DNA of 64,000 nucleotides from Micromonospora costi (GCF_003626655.1 NZ_RBAN01000001.1:2314828-2378827); one strand, 5' to 3'. Counted from the stretch's first letter, positions 10,058-18,772 are shown. Notes: generated from the letters alone by a model not told the origin. Numbers and translations: made by a program.

Positions 10058-10317
10058 GAGCGGGCGCCCGCGGTCTCGTCGGCCTCGACCAGGCGGACGG
10101 TGAAGTCCTCGATGACCGGGTTGGCGAGCAGCTTGTCGGCGATCTCCCGGGCGCGGTCCAGGTCCGGTTCACCGGTGAACTCGATCTCGATCCGCCGGCC
10201 GATCCGCACCGAGGCGACGTCGCTGACGCCGAGCCGCGGCAGCGCGTTTGCGACGGCCTGGCCCTGCGGATCGAGGATCTCGGGCTTGAGCATGACGTCG
10301 ACGACGACGCGAGGCAC
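10054..10317 (-). CDS. purS: Phosphoribosylformylglycinamidine synthase subunit PurS
   Basis: An 87-residue small subunit that joins PurQ to PurL in the FGAM synthase complex. The ferredoxin-like family pattern is visible: [18 protein letters not shown] at the start, then [17 protein letters not shown] and the C-terminal [16 protein letters not shown] 10317 is chosen because GGAG lies 7 bases upstream and it gives the usual family length. This is the first gene of purS-purQ-purL-comB, so the promoter should lie in the gap up to 10730. Confidence 0.96.
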   Translation of the reverse strand: MPRVVVDVMLKPEILDPQGQAVANALPRLGVSDVASVRIGRRIEIEFTGEPDLDRAREIADKLLANPVIEDFTVRLVEADETAGARS

Positions 10318-10730
10318 TGGGCACTCCTGACTGTGTACGCAGTTGGGTGCCGACCCACAACGGGCGAGCGCAGCCAGCCTACCTGGCAGATCCGGCTGCA
10401 CCCGCACCGGCCGGAGCGCGTTCAGGCAGTGATCGACATTCACAGCGTGAGGTCCGGGACCTTGATGCGGAGTCGTTGTGATCCCGATGCGCGTTCGTTG
10501 CCGCCCGGCCCGGTTCGTCCGGTTCGGATGATCTCCACGAGCGGCCCGGGAGCCGTTCGGTCGAGCCGGTCACCGCATCGCCTTTTTTCGATGAAACACT
10601 TGTGAACGACATCTCAGGGGCCCTACCGTACATCGTCGTACGTCGATACGTCCCCCGGCCGTCGGGCCACCCCCGTCGGCCGGCAGCCCGGGCCCGGCGA
10701 ACCCGGGTCCCCCTCCAGAAGGAGCCCCGC
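10318..10730. other. Divergent promoter region, purS operon and protease gene
   Basis: No gene is supported in these 413 bases. The segment should hold promoters for purS (minus) and the protease gene (plus). Near 10575 there is a short AT-rich patch (CTTTTTTCGATGAAACACTT) in otherwise GC-rich sequence. Around 10627-10650 there is a cluster of TACG-containing repeats, and near 10655-10685 a CCGGCCG/CGGCCGG inverted repeat that may be an operator or leader hairpin. Confidence 0.45.
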
Positions 10731-11414
10731 ATGCGCATCCGTTCCCTGCTCGTGGCGATCAGCACCGCGCTGGTCGGCGTCGTCGGCGCCGCCTCGGGCG
10801 CCACCGCCGCACCGGAAGGGCCGCAGCCGATCATCGGTGGCGGCACCGTCTCCTCCGCCCCGTGGGCGGCTGCCGTCTTCAGCAACGGCTCCTTCACCTG
10901 CTCCGGCAGCGTGATCGCCCCGCAGTGGGTGCTGACCGCCCGGCACTGCATCAGCGGCACCATGTCCGTCCGGGTCGGCAGTGTCAACCGCACCTCCGGC
11001 GGCGTCACCCGCACGGTGAGCGCCACCTACACCCGCTACGACCTGGCCCTCATGCGCCTCTCCAGCACCGTGAGCACGTCCGCGGTGACCCTGGCCACGA
11101 GCAACCCGCCCATCGGCTCCACCAACTCGATCTACGGCTGGGGCATGACCTGCTACAGCGGCTGCTCGGCGTCGACCACCCTGAAGACCGCGAACGTCCA
11201 GGTGACCAGCCTCAGCGCGACCGACGCGTACGGCGGGCAGGCCATCCGCAGCAGCCGGATCACCGGCAACGCGTGGCGGGGCGACTCCGGCGGCCCGCAG
11301 TTCTACAACGGCCGGCAGGTCGGCGTCGCCTCGACCGCCGACGGCCAGAGCATCCAGAACTACGGCAGCGTCGCGTACAACCGGTCCTGGATCACCTCGG
11401 TGGCCGGTGTCTGA
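10731..11414 (+). CDS. Secreted trypsin-like (S1) serine protease
   Basis: A 227-residue secreted protease. Residues 1-26 are a signal peptide (RIRSLLVAISTALVGVVGA..ATAA) and a short propeptide leads to the activation site PIIGGG. The catalytic triad is visible: His in TARHC, Asp in YDLALM, Ser in GDSGGP. It has four cysteines, one pair being the conserved Cys42-Cys58 bridge. At the specificity site the sequence is NAWRGDS, so position 189 (chymotrypsin numbering) reads Asn instead of trypsin's Asp and Cys191 is Trp; trypsin-like Arg/Lys preference is therefore doubtful. ATG 10731 follows AGAAGGAG. Confidence 0.9.
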   Translation: MRIRSLLVAISTALVGVVGAASGATAAPEGPQPIIGGGTVSSAPWAAAVFSNGSFTCSGSVIAPQWVLTARHCISGTMSVRVGSVNRTSGGVTRTVSATYTRYDLALMRLSSTVSTSAVTLATSNPPIGSTNSIYGWGMTCYSGCSASTTLKTANVQVTSLSATDAYGGQAIRSSRITGNAWRGDSGGPQFYNGRQVGVASTADGQSIQNYGSVAYNRSWITSVAGV

Positions 11415-11543
11415 CGGTTAGCGCCACCTGCGGCGCGGATGGCCGGCCGAGTGCCGGGCGTCCGCGCCGCGCCGTTTTTCAGCATCCGATCAGGTGAACA
11501 ATGCTCACGATCGGCGTGCGGTGGCCCTGACAGCATCGGAAAC

Positions 11544-12005
11544 GTGCTGGTCGTGACGACGGACGAACTGCCCGGCTACGAGATCCGCCAGATCCTCGGT
11601 GAGGTGGTGTCATCGATGGCCAGGACGCGAAACCCGTACCGCGAGGGCGTGAAGAACCTGCGCGGTGGGGCGTACGACCCGATGGCACCGGACAACCTCA
11701 CCCGGTGGCGCACCGACTCGGTCGCCCGGCTCGGCGAGGAGGCACGCCGGCTCGGCGCGAACGCGGTGATCGGCATGCGCTTCGACAGCCGGGACTGCGG
11801 CGAGATGTGGATGGAGATCTGCGCGTACGGCACGGCGGTGATCGTCGTACCCAAGGTGCCCGACGTCATGCCATCCGACCAGCCGCTGGTCGCCGCGGAG
11901 ACCGCGCACGATTCGGAGATCGCGGAGGCCCCCGGCGGCATCGCCGAACCCGCGAGCGCCCCCAACCTCCGCACGGCCGCCGAAACCCCAACCCGCGAAG
12001 GCTGA
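11544..12005 (+). CDS. YbjQ/UPF0145-family protein
   Basis: A 153-residue protein whose first 105 residues match the YbjQ (DUF74) fold, a small pentameric protein of unknown function often called heavy-metal-binding. Family signatures are VVTTDELPGYEI, the segment ending in GEEARRLGANAVIGMRFD, and AYGTAVIV. The last 45 residues are a Glu/Ala/Pro-rich disordered tail. GTG 11544 gives the family's usual N-terminus; its ribosome binding site is weak. The gene is convergent with purB, with a palindromic repeat between them. Confidence 0.85.
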   Translation: MLVVTTDELPGYEIRQILGEVVSSMARTRNPYREGVKNLRGGAYDPMAPDNLTRWRTDSVARLGEEARRLGANAVIGMRFDSRDCGEMWMEICAYGTAVIVVPKVPDVMPSDQPLVAAETAHDSEIAEAPGGIAEPASAPNLRTAAETPTREG

Positions 12006-12050
12006 CCCCCCGCGCGGGCCACTCACCCCGGCCCCACCCGGCCTCACCCT

Positions 12051-12111
12051 GTTGATCATGAAGTTATTGCCCGCCGCCTCGGCGTGTCGCGGCAATAACT
12101 TCATGATCAAC
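12051..12111. repeat. GATC-ended palindrome, copy 1 (core family)
   Basis: Perfect 21-base arms (12051-12071 and 12091-12111) contain TGATCATGAAGTTATTGCC and its complement around a 19-base loop ending in the core CTCGGCGTGTCGCGG. Pairing continues outwards with one mismatch. It lies between the convergent ybjQ-like and purB genes. Three further copies of nearly the same sequence are at 18.1, 27.8 and 28.9 kb. It probably acts as a bidirectional terminator, and may be a small mobile repeat. Confidence 0.92.
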
Positions 12112-12148
12112 GGGGTCCCCGGCCGGGGTGAGGCCGGCGCGTGGGGGG

Positions 12149-13573
12149 TTAGAGGATTGGGGGTGGGCTGTAGGCGGCGGCTTCGGGGTGGGCTTCGACG
12201 ATCCTGGTGATCCGGCGGGTGACGGCCTGGACCTGGGCGGGGGCCGCGCCGACGAACGAGCCGCGGTCGGCCACCAGCTCGTCGATCTCGGCCCGGGTGA
12301 GGCCGAGGCGGCTGTCGGCGGCCAGCCGGTCGAAGAGGTCGTTCTCCAGAGCGCCCTTCTCGCGCATCCCGAGCGCCACGGCCACCGCGTGCTCCTTGAT
12401 CACCTCGTGCGCGACCTCCCGGCCGACGCCCCGGCGGACGGCCGCCACCAGGATCTTGGTGGTGGCGAGGAAGGGCAGGAAGCGCTCCAGCTCCCGGTTG
12501 ATGACCGCCGGGTACGCGCCGAACTCGTCGAGCACCGTGAGGAAGGTCTGGAACAGCCCGTCGGCGGCGAAGAACGCGTCCGGCAGGGCCACCCGGCGGA
12601 CCACCGAGCAGGAGACGTCACCCTCGTTCCACTGGTCGCCGGCCAGCTCGCCGACCATCGACAGGTAACCCCGGATGATCACCGCGAAGCCGTTGACGCG
12701 CTCGCTGGAGCGGGTGTTCATCTTGTGCGGCATCGCGCTGGAGCCCACCTGACCGGGCTTGAAGCCCTCGGTCACCAGCTCCTGACCCACCATGAGGCGG
12801 ATCGTGGTGGCCAGCGAGGAGGGGCCGGCGGCCACCTGGGCCAGCGCGGAGAGCACGTCGAAGTCGAGCGAACGGGGGTAGACCTGGCCCACGCTGTCCA
12901 GCACCCGGGTGAAGCCGAGGTGATCGGCGACCCGCCGCTCCAGCTCGGCCACCTTCTCCGCGTCCCCGTCGAAGAGGTCGAGCTGGTCGGCGGCGGTGCC
13001 CACCGGGCCCTTGATCCCGCGCAGCGGGTACCGGGCGATCAGGTCCTCGAGCCGCTCGTACGCGATGAGCAGCTCCTCGGCCGCCGACGCGAAGCGCTTG
13101 CCCAGCGTGGTGGCCTGCGCCGCCACGTTGTGCGACCGGCCCGCCATCACCACGCCCGAGTACTCGTTGGCGTGCCACGCGAGCCGGACCAGCGTGGCGA
13201 CGACGCGGTCACGGATCAGCTCCAGCGAGCGGCGCACCTGGAGCTGCTCGACGTTCTCGGTGAGATCCCGGGAGGTCATCCCCTTGTGCACGTGCTCGTG
13301 CCCGGCGAGCGCGCTGAACTCCTCGATCCGGGCCTTCACATCGTGCCGGGTGACCCGCTCACGCTCGGCGATCGAGGCCAGGTCGACCTGGTCGAGCACC
13401 CGCTCGTACGCCTCGACCACCCCGTCCGGCACCGGTACGCCCAGGTCGCGCTGCGCCCGCAGCACGGCGAGCCAGAGCCGCCGCTCCAGGCGGATCTTCT
13501 CCTCCGGTGACCAGAGGGCGACCAGTTCGGGCGAGGCGTACCGGTTGGCGAGCACGTTCGGGATCGTCGTCAC
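12149..13573 (-). CDS. purB: Adenylosuccinate lyase
   Basis: PurB cleaves SAICAR to AICAR and adenylosuccinate to AMP, releasing fumarate. The 474-residue product has the superfamily signature GSSAMPHKMN in the flexible catalytic loop, the substrate-binding segment GMTSRDLTENV and VMAGRSHNVAAQ. GTG 13573 gives the start MTTIPNVLANRYASPEL usual for the family; GTG 13591 would add six residues. No purC lies next to it in this window. The 3' end faces palindrome copy 1. Confidence 0.96.
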   Translation of the reverse strand: MTTIPNVLANRYASPELVALWSPEEKIRLERRLWLAVLRAQRDLGVPVPDGVVEAYERVLDQVDLASIAERERVTRHDVKARIEEFSALAGHEHVHKGMTSRDLTENVEQLQVRRSLELIRDRVVATLVRLAWHANEYSGVVMAGRSHNVAAQATTLGKRFASAAEELLIAYERLEDLIARYPLRGIKGPVGTAADQLDLFDGDAEKVAELERRVADHLGFTRVLDSVGQVYPRSLDFDVLSALAQVAAGPSSLATTIRLMVGQELVTEGFKPGQVGSSAMPHKMNTRSSERVNGFAVIIRGYLSMVGELAGDQWNEGDVSCSVVRRVALPDAFFAADGLFQTFLTVLDEFGAYPAVINRELERFLPFLATTKILVAAVRRGVGREVAHEVIKEHAVAVALGMREKGALENDLFDRLAADSRLGLTRAEIDELVADRGSFVGAAPAQVQAVTRRITRIVEAHPEAAAYSPPPIL

Positions 13574-13643
13574 CCGTCCATTGTCCGGCACCCCGGCCCG
13601 GACACCCCCGGAGGGACCAGGCCGTGCGCCACGCCGGGACCGT

Positions 13644-14936
13644 TCAGCGCTCCAGGATCGCGGTGACGCCCTGCCCGCCGGCCGCGCAGATCGAGATCAG
13701 CCCTCGCCCGCCGCCCTTCTCGGCGAGCAGCTTGGCGAGGGTCGCCACGATCCGGCCGCCGGTCGCCGCGAAGGGGTGACCGGCCGCCAGCGAGGAACCG
13801 TTGACGTTGAGCCGGTCCCGGTCGATCGCGCCGAGCGGGGCGTCCAGGCCGAGCCGGTCCTTGCAGAACTCCGGCGACTCCCAGGCGGCGAGCGTGGCGA
13901 GCACCTGCGAGGCGAACGCCTCGTGGATCTCGTAGAAGTCGAAGTCCTGGAGCGTCAGGCCGGCCCGGTCGAGCATCCGGGGAACGGCGTACGCGGGCGC
14001 CATGAGCAGCCCCTCGTCGCCGTGCACGAAGTCCACGGCGGCCGTCTCCGACCAGCTGAACCAGGCCAGCACCGGCAGGCTGTGCTCGCGGGCCCACTCC
14101 TCGGACGCGAGCAGCACGGTCGACGCCCCGTCGGTGAGCGGTGACGAGTTGCCGGCGGTCATGGTGGCCCGCTCGGCGTCCGCGCCGCGAGCGCCGAAGA
14201 CCGGCTTCAGCGCGCCCAGCTTCTCCAGGGTCGTGTCCGGGCGGAGGTTCTGGTCGCGGGTCAGCCCGAGGTACGGCGTCAGGAGGTCGTCGAAGAAACC
14301 CCGGTCGTACGCGGCGGCCAGCCGCTGGTGCGAGCGGAGGGCCAGCTCGTCCTGGGACCGCCGGTCGACGTTCCAGCGCAGCGCGGTGCGGGCGGCGTGC
14401 TCGCCCATCGACAGCCCCGTGCGCGGCTCGGCGTTGCGCGGGATCTCCGGCTTGAACGGCTGGAGCGGGCGCAGCTTCGCGGCCACCCTGAGCCGCTCGC
14501 CGAGCGTACGGGCGCTGTTGAGCTTGATCAGCGTGCGCCGCAGGTCCTCGTTGACGGCGAGCGGGGCGTCCGAGGTGGTGTCGACCCCGCCGGCGATGCC
14601 GACGTCGATCTGCCCGAGGGCGATCTTGTTGGCGACCAGGATCGCGGCCTCGAGGCCGGTGCCGCAGGCCTGCTGGATGTCGTACGCCGGGGTGTGCGGG
14701 TCGAGGCGGGAGCCGAGCACCACCTCGCGGGTGAGGTTGAAGTCCCGGGAGTGCTTGAGCACCGCCCCGGCGACCACCTCGCCGACCCGCTGGCCGGCCA
14801 GGCCGTACCGGGCCACCAGGCCGTCCAGGGCCGCGCCGAGCATGTCGGCGTTGGACGCGCTCGCGTACCGCGAGTTGGAGCGGGCGAAGGGGATGCGGTT
14901 GCCGCCGATGACCGCCACCCGCCGGATGCTCTGCAC
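13644..14936 (-). CDS. fadA2: Acetyl-CoA C-acyltransferase (FadA2-type thiolase)
   Basis: A 430-residue thiolase that cleaves 3-ketoacyl-CoA, or condenses acyl-CoAs in reverse. The nucleophile is Cys in QQACGTGLEA; the catalytic His lies in YEIHEAFASQV and the second Cys in CAAGGQG, where most thiolases have CxGGG. GTG 14936 follows GAGGAGG by 6 bases. The gene is divergent from a FabG4-type reductase over 54 bases, the arrangement known for fadA2/fabG4/htdX in mycobacteria. A palindromic operator candidate sits in that gap, so both sides are probably co-regulated. Confidence 0.92.
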   Translation of the reverse strand: MQSIRRVAVIGGNRIPFARSNSRYASASNADMLGAALDGLVARYGLAGQRVGEVVAGAVLKHSRDFNLTREVVLGSRLDPHTPAYDIQQACGTGLEAAILVANKIALGQIDVGIAGGVDTTSDAPLAVNEDLRRTLIKLNSARTLGERLRVAAKLRPLQPFKPEIPRNAEPRTGLSMGEHAARTALRWNVDRRSQDELALRSHQRLAAAYDRGFFDDLLTPYLGLTRDQNLRPDTTLEKLGALKPVFGARGADAERATMTAGNSSPLTDGASTVLLASEEWAREHSLPVLAWFSWSETAAVDFVHGDEGLLMAPAYAVPRMLDRAGLTLQDFDFYEIHEAFASQVLATLAAWESPEFCKDRLGLDAPLGAIDRDRLNVNGSSLAAGHPFAATGGRIVATLAKLLAEKGGGRGLISICAAGGQGVTAILER

Positions 14937-14966
14937 GATCCGCCTCCTCGAGAGTGTTGCCCGTAC

Positions 14967-14982
14967 CCTACTCGCCAGTAGG
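14967..14982. promoter_or_regulatory. TetR-type operator candidate, fadA2/fabG4 promoter
   Basis: CCTACT-CGCC-AGTAGG is a perfect inverted repeat with a 4-base spacer, ending 8 bases before the fabG4 start codon. The inner TACTCGCCAGTA resembles two sites in front of the TetR gene at 21.5 kb (TACTCGTGCGTA and, reversed, TACTCTGGCGTA). I infer that this TetR also controls the thiolase/reductase pair. Confidence 0.6.
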
Positions 14983-14990
14983 CTACGCCT

Positions 14991-16358
14991 ATGACCGACA
15001 GGTACGCGAGCTTCGTCCAATCGGGGGCCGGCCGCGCGCTGGTCAAGCGCCTCGGCCTGCCCGACCCGCCGCGACTGCGCCGGCACCGCCCCGGCGACCC
15101 CCTCCTCCCCGGACCGGTCCTGCTCGGCGCGGCCGCCGGCGGCCGGCTCGTCGAGCCGGTCGGCAAGCTGCTGACCGCCGCCGGGGTCGAGCTGCGCGAG
15201 CCGGCGACGGCCACGTCCGGTGACGGCACCGGCCAGCGGTACGGCGCGCTGGTCTACGACGCCACCGGGATCACCGACTCGACCGGGCTGCGGCAGCTGT
15301 ACGACTTCTTCCACCCGGCGGCCCGGTCCGTCACGCCCAGCGGGCGGGTCGTGGTGCTCGGCACCCCGCCGGCCGAGTGCGCCGCGCCACGGGAGGCCAC
15401 CGCCCAGCGGGCGCTGGAGGGCCTGACCCGCAGCATCGGCAAGGAGTTCGGCCGTGGGGTCACCGCCCAGCTCGTCCACGTCACCCGCGACGGCGACGAC
15501 GGGACGCTCACCAGCCTGGAGGCCACCCTGCGCTTCCTGCTCTCCGGCCGGTCCGCGTACGTCTCCGGGCAGGTGATCCGGATCGGTGCCGGCCGCGCGA
15601 CCGCGCCGGCCGACTGGGAGCGTCCGCTCGACGGCCAGGTCGTCCTGGTGACCGGGGCGGCCCGGGGCATCGGGGCGGCGCTGGCCGGGGTGCTCGCCCG
15701 CGACGGCGCGCGGGTGGTGGCGCTGGACGTGCCATCGGCCGGTGACGCGCTGGCCGCCGTGGCCAACGAGATCGGCGGCACCGCCGTCCAGCTCGACCTG
15801 ACCGCGCCGGACGCCCCGCCCCGGCTCGCCGACCACCTCGCGAGCCGGCACGGCCGCGTCGACGTGGTGGTGCACAACGCCGGCATCACCCGGGACCGGA
15901 CGCTCGGCCGCATGGACGCCGACCGGTGGGACCAGGTCATCGACGTCAACCTGTCCAGCCAGGAGCGGATCAACGACGTGCTGCTGGAACGGGAGCTGAT
16001 CCCCACCGGCGGCCGGATCGTCTCGGTCTCCTCCATCGCGGGCATCGCCGGCAACCGCGGCCAGACCAACTACGCCACCAGCAAGGCCGGCGTCATCGGC
16101 CTCGTCGACTCCCTCGCCCCCGCGCTGCGCGACCGGGGCATCAGCGTCAACGCCGTCGCGCCCGGCTTCATCGAGACCCGGCTGACCGCCCGGATCCCGC
16201 TGGTGATCCGCGAGGCCGGACGCCGCATGAACAGCATGGCCCAGGGCGGGCTCCCGGTGGACGTGGCCGAGACGATCGGCTGGCTGGCCTGGCCTGCGAG
16301 CGGCGCGGTCAGCGGCAACGTGGTCCGGGTCTGCGGCCAGAGCCTGCTGGGGGCGTGA
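14991..16358 (+). CDS. fabG4: FabG4-type 3-oxoacyl-ACP/CoA reductase
   Basis: A 455-residue high-molecular-weight FabG. Residues 1-205 form a flavodoxin-like domain without an obvious cofactor motif; the C-terminal half is a classical short-chain reductase with TGAARGIGAAL (NAD(P)H binding), HNAGITRD, and the catalytic Ser, Tyr and Lys in VSVSSIAG and NYATSKAG. The mycobacterial homologue is NADH-dependent and reduces 3-oxoacyl chains. The start lies just after the operator candidate. The stop overlaps the next start (TGATG), so the hydratase is coupled. Confidence 0.92.
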   Translation: MTDRYASFVQSGAGRALVKRLGLPDPPRLRRHRPGDPLLPGPVLLGAAAGGRLVEPVGKLLTAAGVELREPATATSGDGTGQRYGALVYDATGITDSTGLRQLYDFFHPAARSVTPSGRVVVLGTPPAECAAPREATAQRALEGLTRSIGKEFGRGVTAQLVHVTRDGDDGTLTSLEATLRFLLSGRSAYVSGQVIRIGAGRATAPADWERPLDGQVVLVTGAARGIGAALAGVLARDGARVVALDVPSAGDALAAVANEIGGTAVQLDLTAPDAPPRLADHLASRHGRVDVVVHNAGITRDRTLGRMDADRWDQVIDVNLSSQERINDVLLERELIPTGGRIVSVSSIAGIAGNRGQTNYATSKAGVIGLVDSLAPALRDRGISVNAVAPGFIETRLTARIPLVIREAGRRMNSMAQGGLPVDVAETIGWLAWPASGAVSGNVVRVCGQSLLGA

Positions 16359-17332
16359 TGACCGAGCCCTCCGCCACCGAGCCCTCGGCCGCCGCGCCCT
16401 CCGCCACCGAGCCCGCCGCCGCGCCTCCGGCCACCGAGCCCTCCGCCGTGCCGCCCGTGCCGGCCGCCGAAGGCCGGGCGACCGTCGAGCTGCCCCGGAT
16501 GCCGGCGGCCGGCGCCCTCTACCGCCGGGCGCTCCTCGGCGCGTTCCCCGGCACCGGAAGTCGCCGCTCGACCGAGCCGCCGCCGGTCCGGCTGGTCGTC
16601 TCCGGGGTGCCCGTCGACCTGGACCACCTGGCCGACTACGACCGGGTGTGCGGGTTCCGGCTGGCCGACCGGCTGCCGCCCACGTACCCGCACGTCATGG
16701 GCTTCCCGCTGGCGCTGCGCCTGATGACCGCGCCGGAGTTCCCCGTACCGCTGACCGGCGTCGTGCACGTGGCCAACCGGATCACCGTGCACCGCCCGGT
16801 CGCCGTCGGCGAGACGCTGGACTTCGAGGCGTACGCGGAGAACCTGCGACCGCACGACCGGGGGCGGCAGCTCGACGTGGTGCTCGTCGGCTCGGTCGAC
16901 GGGGAGGAGGTGTGGCGGGGCGTCTCGACGTACCTCAGCCGGGAGCGGCGTGGCGGCGGCGGTGAGCGGCGCGACCGGGGTGCGGAGGCGGTACGGCCGG
17001 CCGCCTCGGCGACGTGGCGGCTGACCCCGCGCGTCGGCACCGACTACGCGCGGGTCTCCGGCGACCACAACCCCATCCACACCTCGCGGCTCGGGGCGCG
17101 GCTGTTCGGGTTCCCGCGCCCCATCGCGCACGGCATGTGGAGCAAGGCCCGGTGCCTCGCCGCCCTGGAGAACCGGCTCCCCGACGCGTTCACCGTGGCG
17201 GTGGCGTTCAAGCTGCCGGTGCCGCTGCCCAGCACGGTGGCGTTCAGCGCCACCCCGGCCGGCGAGGGCTGGGACTTCGCCCTGCACGACGCCCGTACGC
17301 CCCGCCCCCACCTCACGGGCACGGTGCGCTGA
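16358..17332 (+). CDS. htdX: MaoC-type 3-hydroxyacyl dehydratase/(R)-specific enoyl hydratase (HtdX-like)
   Basis: A 324-residue double-hotdog protein that hydrates or dehydrates acyl chains between the enoyl and (R)-3-hydroxyacyl forms. The catalytic hydratase-2 motif is SGDHNPIHTS, with Asp and His as catalytic residues, followed by GFPRPIAHGMW. The first 35 residues are a low-complexity run of repeated TEPSA units, so the true start could be further in, but ATG 16358 overlaps the fabG4 stop by one base and fits coupling. With fabG4 and fadA2 it completes a reduction/dehydration/thiolysis set. Confidence 0.9.
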   Translation: MTEPSATEPSAAAPSATEPAAAPPATEPSAVPPVPAAEGRATVELPRMPAAGALYRRALLGAFPGTGSRRSTEPPPVRLVVSGVPVDLDHLADYDRVCGFRLADRLPPTYPHVMGFPLALRLMTAPEFPVPLTGVVHVANRITVHRPVAVGETLDFEAYAENLRPHDRGRQLDVVLVGSVDGEEVWRGVSTYLSRERRGGGGERRDRGAEAVRPAASATWRLTPRVGTDYARVSGDHNPIHTSRLGARLFGFPRPIAHGMWSKARCLAALENRLPDAFTVAVAFKLPVPLPSTVAFSATPAGEGWDFALHDARTPRPHLTGTVR

Positions 17333-17401
17333 CCGGACCCCGGACGCCGCTATTTGCGACGAAGGGGCTCTTACCGACATCCCGGCCAGGAGCATGAGGG
17401 C

Positions 17402-18019
17402 ATGGACGCCGTGCTCGACCTGCTGCGGGAGACGGTCACGTCGCCGTGGGTGTACGTCGTGCTCTTCGTGGCGACGGCGATCGACGGCTTCTTCCCGGCC
17501 ATCCCCGCCGAGGCGGCGGTGATCACGGCGGCCGTCCTGTCCGCGGACAGCGGGCACCCCAACCTGGTCGGTGTCATCGTGGCGGCCGCCCTCGGGGCGC
17601 TGGCCGGCGACCACATCTCGTACGCCATCGGCCGCGGCGGCGGGTCCCGACGGTTGGCCCGCCTGCCTGAGCGCAGCCGCCGGCGCGCCGGGTCGGAATG
17701 GGCCCGGCGCGCCGTGGACCGGCGCGGAGGGCTGATCCTGACCACGGCCCGGTACGTGCCGGGTGGCCGCACGGCGGTCACCCTCACCATGGGCGCGATC
17801 CGGTACCCGCGCCGGTCCTTCCTGTTCTTCGACGCGATCGCGACCACCACGTGGGGGCTCTACTGCGGCCTGCTCGGCTACTTTGGCGGGCTGGCGTTCG
17901 AGCGCGACCCGATCAAGGGCGTGGTGGCCGGCGTGGGTCTGGCCATCGCCATCACGATCCTCATCGAGGCGGTCCGGGTGCTGCGCCGCCGGGCCCACCG
18001 CCGCGCCGCCTCCCGCTGA
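17402..18019 (+). CDS. DedA-family membrane protein 1
   Basis: A 205-residue DedA protein, a family of inner-membrane proteins tied to lipid-carrier or phospholipid flipping and envelope stability. It has about four to five hydrophobic segments, the acidic PAEAAVITAAV region and the arginine motif ARYVPGGRTAVTLTMG typical of the family. It is a close paralogue of the gene at 20.2 kb; the two bracket a two-component system. ATG 17402 follows GAGGGC. The last four codons and stop (AASR-stop) are repeated three more times downstream and run into a palindrome. Confidence 0.88.
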   Translation: MDAVLDLLRETVTSPWVYVVLFVATAIDGFFPAIPAEAAVITAAVLSADSGHPNLVGVIVAAALGALAGDHISYAIGRGGGSRRLARLPERSRRRAGSEWARRAVDRRGGLILTTARYVPGGRTAVTLTMGAIRYPRRSFLFFDAIATTTWGLYCGLLGYFGGLAFERDPIKGVVAGVGLAIAITILIEAVRVLRRRAHRRAASR

Positions 18020-18064
18020 GCCGCCTCCCGCTGAGCCGCCTCCCGCTGAGCCGCCTCCCGATGA
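18005..18064 (+). repeat. Tandem repeat of a stop codon: four 15-base units
   Basis: The unit GCCGCCTCCCGCTGA encodes Ala-Ala-Ser-Arg-stop. Unit 1 (18005-18019) is the real end of the dedA gene; units 2 and 3 are exact in-frame copies and unit 4 differs by one base (CGA for CGC). The TGA of unit 4 is also the first three bases of the adjacent palindrome. Slippage or unequal crossover would produce this pattern. Confidence 0.95.
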
Positions 18065-18118
18065 TCATGAAGTTATAGCCGCGACACGCCGAGGTTCGGC
18101 GCAATAACTTCATGATCA
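18062..18118. repeat. GATC-ended palindrome, copy 2 (core family, inverted)
   Basis: The arms share a perfect 15-base outer stretch (TGATCATGAAGTTAT and its complement) and diverge inside. The loop contains GCCGCGACACGCCGAGG, the reverse complement of the loop core in copy 1, so this copy is inserted in the opposite orientation. It lies between the convergent dedA and response regulator genes. Confidence 0.9.
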
Positions 18119-18124
18119 CCGGGG

Positions 18125-18772
18125 TCAGGGGGCGGGTAGGTCGGCGTCGTGTACGAGGATCGCCACCTGCACCCGGTTGGCCAGCTGGAGCTTGGCCAGG
18201 GCGCGGCTGACGTGCGCCTTCACGGTGGCCTCGCTCATCGCCAGTCGGCGGGCGATCTCACCGTTGGCGTACCCACGCGCCACCTCTCGGACGATCTCCC
18301 GCTCGCGCCCGGTGAGCAGGTCGAGCCGGCGGCGGGCCGCCTCCCGCCGGGCCGGGCCGCGTTCGGCGAAGGAGCTGATGAGACGCCGGGTCACGGTCGG
18401 GGCGAGCATGGCGTTCCCCGCCGCCACCGTCCGCACCGCGGCGGCCAGCTCGCGGGGCGGGGTGTCCTTCAGCAGGAAGCCCACCGCCCCGGCGCGCAGC
18501 GCCTGGTGCACGTACTCGTCGAGGTCGAACGTGGTCAGCATGACGACCTTCGGGCCGGCGGCCACCACCTCGGGCGCGGCGGTCAGACCGTCGGTGCCCG
18601 GCATCCGTACGTCGAGCAGCACCACGTCGGGCCGGAGCCGGTGCGCCTCGACCAGCGCCTCGGCGCCGTCCGCCGCCTCGCCCACCACCGTGATGTCCGG
18701 CGCCGCTTCCAGGATCAGCCGCAGCCCCGAGCGGACCAGGTGCTCGTCGTCGACGACCAGGACCCGGATCAC
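18125..18772 (-). CDS. NarL/LuxR-family response regulator
   Basis: A 215-residue response regulator. The receiver domain shows the acidic pair in VVDDEH, the phosphoacceptor Asp in VVLLDVRMPG, the Thr in MLTTFD and the Lys in LLKDT. The C-terminal LuxR helix-turn-helix is LTGREREIVREVARGYANGEIARRL followed by SEATVKAHVSRALAKL. The GTG start overlaps the histidine kinase stop by 4 bases, so kinase and regulator are made together. Its target genes are unknown; the flanking dedA genes are candidates by position only. Confidence 0.94.
   Translation of the reverse strand: MIRVLVVDDEHLVRSGLRLILEAAPDITVVGEAADGAEALVEAHRLRPDVVLLDVRMPGTDGLTAAPEVVAAGPKVVMLTTFDLDEYVHQALRAGAVGFLLKDTPPRELAAAVRTVAAGNAMLAPTVTRRLISSFAERGPARREAARRRLDLLTGREREIVREVARGYANGEIARRLAMSEATVKAHVSRALAKLQLANRVQVAILVHDADLPAP

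Noticed and set aside
10434..10490. Possible third, degenerate copy of the 79-base repeat (GATCGACAT...GGGACC...GGAGTCG...GATC)
   Set aside because: Only short blocks match and the central TCGCGG(T/C)ATCC core is missing, so the likeness may be chance.
14991..17332. Part of a polyketide or fatty acid synthase cluster
   Set aside because: No ketosynthase, acyltransferase or carrier protein is present; the genes match the separate fabG4-htdX-fadA2 set.
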